Numbered from the stretch's first letter, positions 1 through 7,103 are shown. The stretch is DNA of 7,731 nucleotides from an uncultured Eubacteriales bacterium (GCA_902406135.1 CABPCX010000077.1:1-7731), one strand, 5' to 3'. The notes: a model not told the origin generated them from the letters alone. Made by a program: numbers and translations.

Positions 1-587
1 CCTGCTACAACAACATCAACGCCGCTGTCCATAACTTCTTTTATATTGCCAAGGCCGACGCCGCCGTCAACCTCTATTTCATAGGAATATCCCTTTTCTT
101 CTCTGATTTTCTTAAGCTCTGTTATCTTTTCAAGACATTCAGGCATAAGCTTCTGTCCGCCAAAACCGGGCTCAACAGTCATTACAAGAACAAGATCTAC
201 CTTATCAAGATATTCCTCTATGACACTTACTGGTGTTTTAGGTTTTATTGTTATTCCTGATTTGACACCGTAAGATTTTATTTTTTCTATGACTTCTTCG
301 GGCTTTTCGCAGGCTTCAACGTGGAAATTGACTATGTCAGCCCCTGCCTTTACAAAGTCGTCAATATAGCGTATAGGGTCTGTTATCATAAGATGCACGT
401 CAAAAACCATATTGCAGCTTTTTCTGATGCACTTATATACAGGCGCTCCAAAACTGATGTTAGGAACGAAAATACCGTCCATTACATCAATGTGAAGATA
501 CTGTGCGCCGGCTTTTTCGATTACTTCAAGCTGTTCATTAAGTCTTCCAAAATCGGCCGATAACATCGACGGAGAAAGTTTTTTCAT
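1..587 (-). CDS. rpe: Ribulose-phosphate 3-epimerase, C-terminus cut by window edge
   Basis: This cytosolic enzyme interconverts D-ribulose 5-phosphate and D-xylulose 5-phosphate in the pentose phosphate pathway. The visible 195 residues form most of a TIM barrel. They begin MKKLSPSMLSADF, close to the family's usual APSILSADF opening, with substrate-contacting Ser7. Expected metal and catalytic residues are present: His32 and Asp34 in LHIDVMDG, His65 in DVHLM and Asp174 in VDGG. The phosphate/substrate loop VEPGFGGQK lies at 138-146. Family members run about 215-225 residues, so roughly 20-30 are missing beyond position 1. The ATG at 587-585 overlaps the rsgA stop by four bases (ATGA). A purine-rich ribosome binding site (GAGGAAAGG, 599-607) lies inside rsgA. 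It is the last visible gene of the operon. In B. subtilis rpe also follows rsgA, and often precedes a thiamine pyrophosphokinase gene. Identification is secure; only the C-terminus is unseen. Confidence 0.96.
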   Translation of the reverse strand, partial: MKKLSPSMLSADFGRLNEQLEVIEKAGAQYLHIDVMDGIFVPNISFGAPVYKCIRKSCNMVFDVHLMITDPIRYIDDFVKAGADIVNFHVEACEKPEEVIEKIKSYGVKSGITIKPKTPVSVIEEYLDKVDLVLVMTVEPGFGGQKLMPECLEKITELKKIREEKGYSYEIEVDGGVGLGNIKEVMDSGVDVVVA

Positions 588-1483
588 TTCATTCGTTTCC
601 TTTCCTCAATTATCTCATTATATATGTCTACATACCTTTGATATCTTGATTCGCTTATGGTCTTTCCCACCTGAGCTTTTACAGCGCAGTATCTTTCGTC
701 TTCATTTATATGTTTACAGCCGCTGTATCTGCAGTCATCAAGATAAGGCAGAAACTCCCTGAAATATGTTTCAAGTTTTTCCGGCTCAATACGGCTCATA
801 TCAAGGGATGTGAAGCCGGGAGAATCCACAATAAACGTATTTTCGTCGATTTCCATTAACTCAGACTGTCTTGTGGTATGTCTTCCTCTCTCTATTTTTC
901 TGCTTATTTCTCCGACCTGTGCTTGGATATCGGGCTTTATAGCATTTAACACACTGCTCTTTCCTACACCGGAAGGTCCTGCAAGAACAGAGGTTTTTCC
1001 CTTGAGTCTGCTTTTAAGTATATCTATTCCATAATTCTTAGCCGCACTGACCGTTATTACATCAAAACCGGCCTTTGAATATATATCATAAATTTCTTTA
1101 TATTTTTCTTCGGAATCCAAATCAATCTTATTTATGCAGATAAGGATATCCAGTTTCTGCTGTTCCGCAAGAACTATAAATCTATCCATTATATCGGGAT
1201 TGAAATCAGGACTTACAGACGCAAAAACTATTATGGCCTGGTCTATATTGGATACCCTTGGTCTTAAAAGACAGTTCTTTCTTTCCTCGATAACATCGAG
1301 ACTGCCTTTTTTATTTTTTCCGTCTATTATGCTTATAAGGACTCTGTCGCCTACTGTCGGCTTTATTCCCTCTTTTCTGAACTTGCCTCTCGCACGGCAT
1401 TCATAAACACCCTGCTCAGTAGCTATATAGTAGAATCCGCCTATTCCTTTGATTATAGTACCGTTAAGCATATACACACCCAT
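584..1483 (-). CDS. rsgA: Ribosome small-subunit assembly GTPase RsgA (YloQ/CpgA family)
   Basis: RsgA is a circularly permuted GTPase that binds the 30S subunit late in assembly and hydrolyses GTP when the subunit is mature. The 299-residue product has an N-terminal OB-fold (about 5-75). The GTPase motifs follow in permuted order: NKID at 118-121 (G4), SAA at 146-148 (G5), P-loop GPSGVGKSS at 169-177 (G1), RHTT at 201-204 (G2) and DSPG at 220-223 (G3). The C-terminal zinc site uses Cys251, Cys256, His258 and Cys266. Length is normal. The ATG at 1483-1481 shares one base with the prkC stop (TAATG) and has GGAAG about nine bases upstream. Met5 at 1471 is the alternative, since MLNGTIIKGIGGFYYI lines up with the usual family N-terminus (MPEGKIIKALSGFYYV type). 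The stop overlaps the rpe start. The B. subtilis orthologue is phosphorylated by PrkC, encoded just upstream here, and also removes a toxic pentose-phosphate by-product. Confidence 0.97.
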   Translation of the reverse strand: MGVYMLNGTIIKGIGGFYYIATEQGVYECRARGKFRKEGIKPTVGDRVLISIIDGKNKKGSLDVIEERKNCLLRPRVSNIDQAIIVFASVSPDFNPDIMDRFIVLAEQQKLDILICINKIDLDSEEKYKEIYDIYSKAGFDVITVSAAKNYGIDILKSRLKGKTSVLAGPSGVGKSSVLNAIKPDIQAQVGEISRKIERGRHTTRQSELMEIDENTFIVDSPGFTSLDMSRIEPEKLETYFREFLPYLDDCRYSGCKHINEDERYCAVKAQVGKTISESRYQRYVDIYNEIIEERKRMK

Positions 1484-3843
1484 TATTCCATACTTCCAAG
1501 TGCAGGAACGTCATCTCCTACATCTGTGCTGTTTCCGCTTGAAGTTGATGTATTGGTCTGGTTATTTGTCTGAGATGAAGTATCCGTTGACTGGTTATTA
1601 TTTGTTGTTTCTCCGCCGTCTGAACCTATAGGAGCGGTATTTGAATTAGAATCGCTTCCGGTTGAAGTTGAAGTGCTGTTTCCGGATGTTGTTCCGCCTG
1701 AGCTTCCGGAGCTTCCAGAACTGCTTGTTGACTGCTGTACGGGTCTTCCTGTACTTACAACGATATCAATTGCACTGTTTTTAAGTATTTCCTGTCCGGG
1801 CTCGGCTGTCTGTGTTATTACATAGCCCTTTGCAACGGAAGAACTTGATGTATAAGATACGTTTCCTACTGTAAGTCCGCTGGAAGTTATTTTATTCTTT
1901 GCGCTTTCCTCTGTAAGACCAACTACCTTAGGCACTACAGCATTGATGCTGTCCTGGTCTCTGCAGATTGTAAGTATTACGTCGGTTGATTCGCTTACAG
2001 GAGTATCTCCTTCAGGAGACTGTTTTATTACCTGGCCTTCCTGATATGTCTCGTCATATTCATATTCAATAATTATGTTGGCATTAAGAGCGGAAGTTAT
2101 CTCGGATATTGCCTCGCTCTCCTGCATTCCTACTACGTTGGGAAGATTATACATATCAGCGCCTGAACTTATGGTTACCATTATTTCCATTTTTCCGGTT
2201 ATTTCTGTACCTTCATCAACGTCCTGTGTAAGTATTGTGTCCTTAGGTTCAACGCTGTCTACAACGGCACCTTCAATAAGTGTTATGCCAAGTTCAGATG
2301 CCTTTTCTTCAGCTTCTGTCATTGTCATTCCGACAAACTGAGGCACAGTCTGTGCTTTATTGAATACGGCAGCCGCATTGTCAAACACATTAAAGAATTT
2401 TATACCTACGAACACGATTATGCCAATAATGATGAATGAAGTGATTACAGCCGCAATTGTAACCTTTCTTTCCTGACGTTTTTCTTCATCGAATTCTTTA
2501 TAGTAATCGTCAAAGTCATCGTCATAATCGTCGTCATCGTCGTCATAATAATCGTCATCATCATAACTGTCGTATTCATTATTAAGTTTCAGCTTCTTGC
2601 TGTATTTATCAAATCCGACACTTCTCTTGGGAAGTTTTATATTTTTAGCAAGCTCGACCTTGATTTCGTTCTCGTCGTTTTCTTCTTCCTTATTTTCCTC
2701 TTCGGGATAGTCATCATAATCATCTTCATATCCGTCATCATAGTCATCGTATGATTCGTCATATTCCTGATTATTCTGTACGTTTCCTTTGATATCGTCA
2801 AGGGAAAGCTGGCCCTCAAGCATAGTATCGTCATCGTCGTTTTCAGCCGCATTTGCTATTTCTTCGGCAGCGGCAACACTTACTGCCCCCGCAACGGCTG
2901 CTTTTTCGGCTAATCTTTTTTCTCTTGATGATTTGAACTGGGGAACGTCTATTTCGTCCGCAGCCTTTGCAGCAGGTTTTTCCTGTACCTTTGATTTTGA
3001 AGTCTTTGCAACCCTTGCAGCCTCTATTATGGCAAGCTTAAGGTCTGATATGAGCAGGTCAACATTGTCATATCTTTCATCGGCCTTTTTCTGTGTAGCC
3101 TTTCTGATAATTCCCTCAAGACCTCTTGTTACGTCAGGATTATACTGCTTAATGTCAGGAAGTTCCTCATTAAGATGTTTAAGCGCAATGGCTATTGAGC
3201 TGCTGGCATCAAAAGGCACCCTGCCTGTAGCCATTTCAAACATAGTTATACCGAGGGAGTATATATCGCTTTTTTCATTTACATATCCGCCTCTGGCCTG
3301 CTCAGGTGAAAAATAATGAACTGAGCCCATGGCGTTTACATCAGCGGCATAAGTATTTGTAGTGGCAGCTCTTGCAATGCCAAAGTCTGTTACTTTGATT
3401 GTTCCGTCTACAGAAACAAGTATATTCTGAGGTTTGATATCTCTATGTACTACGTGATGTTTATGTGCGTGTGAAAGAGCAGACGCTATCTGCATAGCCA
3501 CACTGAGGGTTGTAAGAGTATCAAAGGGAGCTTTCTGCTCAATTGTCTTTTTAAGAGATTCGCCATGGACATATTCCATAACTATGTAGTTTATTCCTCT
3601 GTCTTCTCCGACGTCGTATACTCTTACAATATTATGATGCGAAAGGCTGGCAGCCGCACTAGCCTCTGAACTGAATTTTGTTAAAAACTCTGAATTTTCC
3701 GCATATTCGTCCTTAAGAACTTTAACTGTAACAAATCTGCCCAATCTCATATCTCTTGCTTTATATGCAACAGCCATTCCGCCTGAGCCGAGTTTTTCGA
3801 TAATCTGGTATCTTTTACTGATAACAGTACCCTTTTCCAACAT
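1483..3843 (-). CDS. prkC: Membrane Ser/Thr protein kinase with three PASTA repeats
   Basis: This is the Hanks-type kinase of the PrkC/Stk family, which senses the cell wall through external PASTA repeats and phosphorylates cytoplasmic proteins. The 786 residues read in order: kinase domain (about 10-270), charged cytoplasmic linker (about 271-450), one transmembrane helix (about 452-474), PASTA repeats at about 490-551, 555-619 and 624-689, then a Ser/Thr/Asn/Gly-rich tail (690-770) ending DVPALGSME. Kinase residues are complete: glycine loop GSGGMA 19-24, Lys41, Glu60, HRDIKPQN 133-140 with Asp135, DFG 153-155 and SPE 179-181. Thr161, Thr162 and Thr164 in the activation loop are likely autophosphorylation sites. 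The protein is longer than the roughly 650 residues of B. subtilis PrkC because of linker and tail. Ala26 and Thr39 depart from consensus (GxGxxGxV, VAIK). A strong ribosome binding site (AAGGTGG, 3854-3860) lies inside prpC. The adjacent phosphatase is its expected antagonist. The actual ligand and substrates cannot be read from sequence. Confidence 0.97.
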   Translation of the reverse strand: MLEKGTVISKRYQIIEKLGSGGMAVAYKARDMRLGRFVTVKVLKDEYAENSEFLTKFSSEASAAASLSHHNIVRVYDVGEDRGINYIVMEYVHGESLKKTIEQKAPFDTLTTLSVAMQIASALSHAHKHHVVHRDIKPQNILVSVDGTIKVTDFGIARAATTNTYAADVNAMGSVHYFSPEQARGGYVNEKSDIYSLGITMFEMATGRVPFDASSSIAIALKHLNEELPDIKQYNPDVTRGLEGIIRKATQKKADERYDNVDLLISDLKLAIIEAARVAKTSKSKVQEKPAAKAADEIDVPQFKSSREKRLAEKAAVAGAVSVAAAEEIANAAENDDDDTMLEGQLSLDDIKGNVQNNQEYDESYDDYDDGYEDDYDDYPEEENKEEENDENEIKVELAKNIKLPKRSVGFDKYSKKLKLNNEYDSYDDDDYYDDDDDDYDDDFDDYYKEFDEEKRQERKVTIAAVITSFIIIGIIVFVGIKFFNVFDNAAAVFNKAQTVPQFVGMTMTEAEEKASELGITLIEGAVVDSVEPKDTILTQDVDEGTEITGKMEIMVTISSGADMYNLPNVVGMQESEAISEITSALNANIIIEYEYDETYQEGQVIKQSPEGDTPVSESTDVILTICRDQDSINAVVPKVVGLTEESAKNKITSSGLTVGNVSYTSSSSVAKGYVITQTAEPGQEILKNSAIDIVVSTGRPVQQSTSSSGSSGSSGGTTSGNSTSTSTGSDSNSNTAPIGSDGGETTNNNQSTDTSSQTNNQTNTSTSSGNSTDVGDDVPALGSME
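2506..2793 (-). repeat. Low-complexity Asp/Tyr/Glu coding tracts in the prkC linker
   Basis: Two stretches, 2674-2793 and 2506-2598, are built largely from GAT/GAC codons with TAT/TAC and GAA/GAG, seen on the plus strand as runs of gtcatc/gtcgtc. They encode residues 351-390 (21 of 40 acidic) and 413-444 (21 of 32 acidic, including six Asp in a row). Between them lies a lysine-rich segment, and the second is followed by KRQERK just before the transmembrane helix. Trinucleotide-like composition of this kind may vary in length between strains, but the repeats are imperfect and the reading frame is intact. Confidence 0.8.
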
Positions 3844-3845
3844 CG

Positions 3846-4589
3846 TTAGTTATCCACCTTTCCATCTGCAAGAATAACGGAAATATTGTCATAACCGCCA
3901 TTTTTATTTGCAAGCTCAACAAGTAAATCTGCTTTTTTGTCAAGCCCTGTTTTCTTTTTCAAAATTTTCTCTATCTCCTTGTCCGTAACCATTGACGGAA
4001 GTCCATCAGAGCAGACAAGAATTATGCTGTCTTCCTCTATAGGGATTATCATGGTGTCAGCAGGCATATTTTTCTCAATGCCTACAGCCTTTGTTATCAT
4101 ATTTCTTTTCGGGTGGACTCTGGCTTCTTCAGCTGTAATCTTACCCATTCTGACCATCTCCATAACAAAAGAGTGGTCCCTCGTTATCTGTCTAAGCCCA
4201 TTTCTGTCATATACATAAAGCCTGCTGTCGCCTATGTGGACACAGTATATTTTTCCTCCGCATATGGCCGCAGCAGTAAAAGTTGTTCCCATACCGCTGT
4301 ATGACGGGTCATTTTCAGACATTTCAAATATCTTTGAATTGCTGTATCCCAAAGCATCCACAAATGCATCAAGCACATCTGAGCCGTCATTTATCACACA
4401 GTTGTTTTCAATATATTCATTAAAATATTTTATTGCTGACTGACTGGCAATTTCACCCGCATTATGGCCTCCCATGCCGTCGGCTACGATAAAATATTCA
4501 AATTCCGTATTCGGGTTTTCCGATATATAAATAGAATCTTCATTTTGACTTCTGACTCTGCCTAAATCGCATCTTCCGACAGCACTCAT
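3846..4589 (-). CDS. prpC: PP2C-family Ser/Thr phosphatase, partner of PrkC
   Basis: A cytosolic, Mg/Mn-dependent protein phosphatase of the PPM family (PrpC/Stp) that removes phosphate from PrkC and its substrates. At 247 residues it matches the usual bacterial single-domain size. All core motifs are visible: Asp8 and RSQNED (13-18), VADGMGGH (35-42) carrying metal-binding Asp37 and Gly38, SGMGTT (98-103), HIGDSR (118-123), CSDGL (193-197) with Asp195, and GGYDNI (231-236) with Asp234. There is no signal peptide or membrane segment. The ribosome binding site AAGAGGTGA (4594-4602) supports the ATG at 4589 and is itself the last codons and stop of rlmN. Two bases separate its stop from the prkC start. 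This phosphatase-kinase pairing, phosphatase first, is the standard Firmicutes arrangement, which makes the partner assignment strong. No residue departs from expectation. Confidence 0.97.
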   Translation of the reverse strand: MSAVGRCDLGRVRSQNEDSIYISENPNTEFEYFIVADGMGGHNAGEIASQSAIKYFNEYIENNCVINDGSDVLDAFVDALGYSNSKIFEMSENDPSYSGMGTTFTAAAICGGKIYCVHIGDSRLYVYDRNGLRQITRDHSFVMEMVRMGKITAEEARVHPKRNMITKAVGIEKNMPADTMIIPIEEDSIILVCSDGLPSMVTDKEIEKILKKKTGLDKKADLLVELANKNGGYDNISVILADGKVDN

Positions 4590-4593
4590 ATTA

Positions 4594-5643
4594 TCACCTC
4601 TTTACGGATTTTATCTCGTCTTTATATCTCTTTCTAAGCTGGCCGCAGGCAGCATCTATATCACTGCCAAGTTTTCTCCTGACAGTTGTCTCTATACCCC
4701 TTGAGAGCAGTATTTCTTCAAATGTTTTTATTGTTTCATTGGAACTTCTGACATAGTCCCTTTCTTTGACATCATTAATAGGTATCAAATTAACATGACA
4801 AAGCATACCCTTTAATTTTGAAGCCAGTTCCTTTGCATTCTGAGGGCTGTCATTTACCCCCTTAATAAGCGAATACTCAAAAGTAATCCTTCTCTTTGTT
4901 TTATCGGTATAATATCTGCAGGCTTCAAGCAGTTTATCCATAGGATTGGCCTTTGAAACAGGCATAATAGTATTTCTGATGCCGTCATTGGGTGCATGAA
5001 GGGATACCGCAAGAGTTATCTGCAAATCTTCATCCGCCAGCTCATACATTTTGTTTATAAGCCCGCAGGTAGACAGTGTGATGTGGCGCTGACCCATATT
5101 TTTACCGTCTTTTGAGTTTATGAGCTTGATAAACTTTATAACATTATCATAGTTATCCAAAGGTTCACCGCTGCCCATAAGTACAACGCCGTTTACTTTT
5201 TCTCCCGTATCCTTTTCAGCCTCATATATCTGAGCCAGCATTTCTGAAGGCGATAAACTTTTTTCAACGCCTCCTATAGTAGATGCACAAAACGCACAGC
5301 CCATACGGCATCCGGCCTGTGTAGATATGCACATGGTATTTCCATATGAATATCTCATAAATACGCTCTCTATTATATAATTATTTTCAAGTTCAAACAA
5401 GTATTTTGTCGTATTATCCTCTTTTGAGACGAGTTTTTTGACCTGTCTGACCCTGCCTATTTCATAATTTTCATCAAGTTTTTTTCTCAGATTTTCAGAA
5501 AGGTCAGTCATTTCCGAAAAGTCTGAAACGTACTTGACATGCATCCATCTGAATATCTGTTTTGCCCTAAATTTTGCCTCGCCTATCTCAGCCATTTCTG
5601 CCTGAAGTTCCTCAAGCGTAAGCGATCTTAAATCCTTTTTCAT
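4594..5643 (-). CDS. rlmN: Dual-specificity rRNA/tRNA adenine-C2 methyltransferase RlmN
   Basis: A radical SAM enzyme that methylates C2 of A2503 in 23S rRNA, near the peptidyl transferase centre, and of A37 in some tRNAs. The 349-residue protein is normal in length. Residues 1-90 form the N-terminal RNA-binding region. The iron-sulfur cluster motif CRMGCAFC gives Cys112, Cys116 and Cys119, and GSGEP (157-161) is the SAM-binding glycine motif. The conserved C-terminal Cys333 in DAACGQL is the cysteine that carries the methyl intermediate, so catalysis should be intact. The homologous antibiotic-resistance enzyme Cfr methylates C8 of the same base. Overall similarity here, including the N-terminal MKKDLRSLTLEEL, fits RlmN better than Cfr, but Cfr-like activity is not formally excluded by reading alone. 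The ATG follows the rsmB TAA with no gap (TAAATG). Its ribosome binding site AGAAAGGA (5650-5657) lies in the rsmB tail. Confidence 0.96.
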   Translation of the reverse strand: MKKDLRSLTLEELQAEMAEIGEAKFRAKQIFRWMHVKYVSDFSEMTDLSENLRKKLDENYEIGRVRQVKKLVSKEDNTTKYLFELENNYIIESVFMRYSYGNTMCISTQAGCRMGCAFCASTIGGVEKSLSPSEMLAQIYEAEKDTGEKVNGVVLMGSGEPLDNYDNVIKFIKLINSKDGKNMGQRHITLSTCGLINKMYELADEDLQITLAVSLHAPNDGIRNTIMPVSKANPMDKLLEACRYYTDKTKRRITFEYSLIKGVNDSPQNAKELASKLKGMLCHVNLIPINDVKERDYVRSSNETIKTFEEILLSRGIETTVRRKLGSDIDAACGQLRKRYKDEIKSVKR

Positions 5644-6990
5644 TTAGAATCCTTTCTTCCTAGCAGCAGAAATAAAAAATCCGTCTGTATCATTTATTCC
5701 GGGCAGAAGCTGTATATATCCCTCTCCTGCAAACTCTTTAAGGCTGTCAGGAAGCATTTGGGATATGTCAACAGGCTCAAATCCGCCTTTATCAAGAATA
5801 TATTTATAGTTTGCCTCATTTTCCTTTCTGCATATGGTGCAGGTGCTGTAAACAAGCAGTCCGCCCGGTTTAACGCATAAGACCGAAGCATCAAGTATTT
5901 CCTTTTGAAGTACCGTTATTGTATCTATGTCGTTTCCTGTTCTGTTAAGCTTTATGTCAGGTTTTTTTCTTATAAGACCAAAGCCTGTGCAGGGTGCGTC
6001 AACAATTACCCTGTCATATTTTTCAAAGTCGCTTTCGGAAACTTTTGAAGCATCTCTAAGCTTTGTGTCGATTATATCTATTCCAAGCCTATCGGCAGTC
6101 ATCTTTATAAGTTCCACCTTATGCTCATGAATATCACAGGATACTATTTCTCCGCGGTTATGCATTTTCTCGGCGGCTAAAAATGATTTTCCGCCGGGAG
6201 CGGCACATACATCAAGTATTCTTTCTCCCTCTTTGGGTGAAAGTATGTCTACCGCAAGCATTGAGCTTTCGTCCTGTACATGGAACAGCCCTTCTCTAAA
6301 CTCCTCAAGCTCGGTCAAATCCGCCGTACCCTTTATATGAAGGGCATTTTCAACATATACGCCGTCTCTGACCTTTATGCCCTTTTCCTCAAATTTCTTT
6401 TTAAGCTCTTCTTTTGTGGTCTTTTCGGTATTTACACATATACATACATCAGGTGCACTGTTGTCTGCCATACATATCTTTTCAACCGTATCAAAATCAT
6501 ATTTTGAAAGCCACATTTTAACCAGCCAAAGCGGATGGGAATATTTAACGGAAATATATTCCGGTGTGCCCTGTTTAGGCATTTCGACATTTTCCCACTC
6601 AGACGCTATGCTTCTTAAAACACCGTTCACAAATCCTGACAGTTTTCCGAGACCTCTTTTTTTAACCAGCTCCACGGCTTCACTGCAGGCAGCGGAATCG
6701 GGCACACGGTCCATAAATATTATTTCATACACTGACATTCTTATAACAGATAATATGAACGGTTTCATCTTTTCAGTTTTTGTTTTTGAAAAATGATTTA
6801 TTATGTAGTCTATATAAATAAGATTTCTAAGGGTGCCGTTTACGCACTCTGTGACAAAAGCTCTGTCTTTTCTGGACATAGCTCCGTTTTGTCTCAAATA
6901 CTTTCTGAGAGTTACATTATTATATGCTGATATTTTATTTATTTCAGTAAGGGCATCAGCTGCCACTTCCCTTGGGTTAATAAAAATCAT
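5644..6990 (-). CDS. rsmB: 16S rRNA cytosine-967 C5-methyltransferase RsmB
   Basis: RsmB (Sun/Fmu) transfers a methyl group from SAM to C5 of C967 in 16S rRNA. The 448 residues comprise a NusB-like RNA-binding domain (about 1-130), a linker with SHPLWLV (151-157), and a Rossmann methyltransferase domain (about 235-445). SAM motif I is DVCAAPGGKS (260-269). Motif IV DAPCTG (331-336) carries Cys334 and motif VI YSTCT (381-385) carries Cys384; in this family the motif VI cysteine is the nucleophile and the motif IV cysteine assists product release. The start at 6990 is chosen because GAGGTGG (6995-7001) lies just ahead and the protein then begins MIFINPREVA, as homologues do. An in-frame ATG at 7017 would add nine residues but has no ribosome binding site and would put the Shine-Dalgarno inside the gene. 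It is the first gene of the operon, about 29 bases downstream of a predicted transcription start. Confidence 0.96.
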   Translation of the reverse strand: MIFINPREVAADALTEINKISAYNNVTLRKYLRQNGAMSRKDRAFVTECVNGTLRNLIYIDYIINHFSKTKTEKMKPFILSVIRMSVYEIIFMDRVPDSAACSEAVELVKKRGLGKLSGFVNGVLRSIASEWENVEMPKQGTPEYISVKYSHPLWLVKMWLSKYDFDTVEKICMADNSAPDVCICVNTEKTTKEELKKKFEEKGIKVRDGVYVENALHIKGTADLTELEEFREGLFHVQDESSMLAVDILSPKEGERILDVCAAPGGKSFLAAEKMHNRGEIVSCDIHEHKVELIKMTADRLGIDIIDTKLRDASKVSESDFEKYDRVIVDAPCTGFGLIRKKPDIKLNRTGNDIDTITVLQKEILDASVLCVKPGGLLVYSTCTICRKENEANYKYILDKGGFEPVDISQMLPDSLKEFAGEGYIQLLPGINDTDGFFISAARKKGF

Positions 6991-6994
6991 TTTT

Positions 6995-7001
6995 CCACCT
7001 C
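6995..7001 (-). promoter_or_regulatory. Ribosome binding site deciding the rsmB start
   Basis: GAGGTGG on the minus strand sits four bases before the ATG at 6990. It favours that start over the in-frame ATG at 7017, which lies upstream of this site. Confidence 0.8.
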
Positions 7002-7025
7002 TCTGAAAATTACACATATCAAGTT

Positions 7026-7054
7026 ATTTTACCGCATTTTACATAATTAATCAA
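7026..7054 (-). promoter_or_regulatory. Predicted sigma-A promoter for the rsmB operon
   Basis: On the minus strand TTGATT (7054-7049) and TAAAAT (7031-7026) are separated by exactly 17 bases, matching 4 of 6 and 5 of 6 consensus positions. Transcription would begin near 7019 and give a 5' leader of about 29 bases ending in the rsmB ribosome binding site. The spacing and the location in the only sizeable gap support it. AT-rich sequence makes chance matches common, so it remains a prediction. Confidence 0.6.
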
Positions 7055-7056
7055 CC

Positions 7057-7077
7057 TATTGACACTTATTGTCGTTA
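7057..7077. promoter_or_regulatory. Imperfect palindrome, possible PerR/Fur-type operator
   Basis: The arms GACA (7061-7064) and TGTC (7070-7073) are symmetric about position 7067, with further pairing at 7066/7068 and 7057-7058/7076-7077. The 15-base core TGACACTTATTGTCG matches the PerR consensus TTATAATNATTATAA at 8 of 14 informative positions. It overlaps the -35 box of the predicted rubrerythrin promoter and lies just behind the -35 box of the leftward promoter, a good place for repression. Control of rubrerythrin genes by PerR is known in clostridia. The match is weak, and a chance palindrome cannot be excluded. Confidence 0.35.
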
Positions 7078-7097
7078 TATTTTTTATTTAATATAAT
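7069..7097 (+). promoter_or_regulatory. Predicted sigma-A promoter for rubrerythrin
   Basis: TTGTCG (7069-7074) and a perfect TATAAT (7092-7097) are 17 bases apart. Transcription would start near 7104, leaving a leader of about 95 bases. A perfect TTGACA at 7059-7064 is also present, but its 17-base partner (TTTTAT, 7082-7087) is poor, so the TATAAT pairing is preferred. Confidence 0.6.
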
Positions 7098-7103
7098 TTT
7101 GCG

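Noticed and set aside
2506..2598. The gtcatc-rich stretch as a CRISPR array or noncoding tandem repeat
   Set aside because: The units are imperfect triplets with no spacers, and the stretch is read in frame as an Asp-rich linker inside an intact gene.
2789..3316. A 175-codon plus-strand open frame opposite the PrkC kinase-linker region
   Set aside because: It lies wholly antisense to a well-supported gene, is Ser/Ala-rich as expected for the reverse frame, has no recognisable domain, and no convincing promoter or ribosome binding site was seen.
4594..5643. Reading rlmN as the antibiotic-resistance methyltransferase Cfr
   Set aside because: Both share the radical SAM motif and the C-terminal cysteine, but the N-terminal region, length and operon context match housekeeping RlmN. 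A full alignment would settle it.
6377..6796. A 139-codon plus-strand open frame opposite rsmB
   Set aside because: It is antisense to the conserved RsmB coding sequence, with low-complexity Ser/Phe composition and no family resemblance.
6991..7017. N-terminal extension of RsmB from an ATG at 7017
   Set aside because: The ribosome binding site lies downstream of that ATG and directly before the ATG at 6990, and the nine extra residues do not resemble the family N-terminus.
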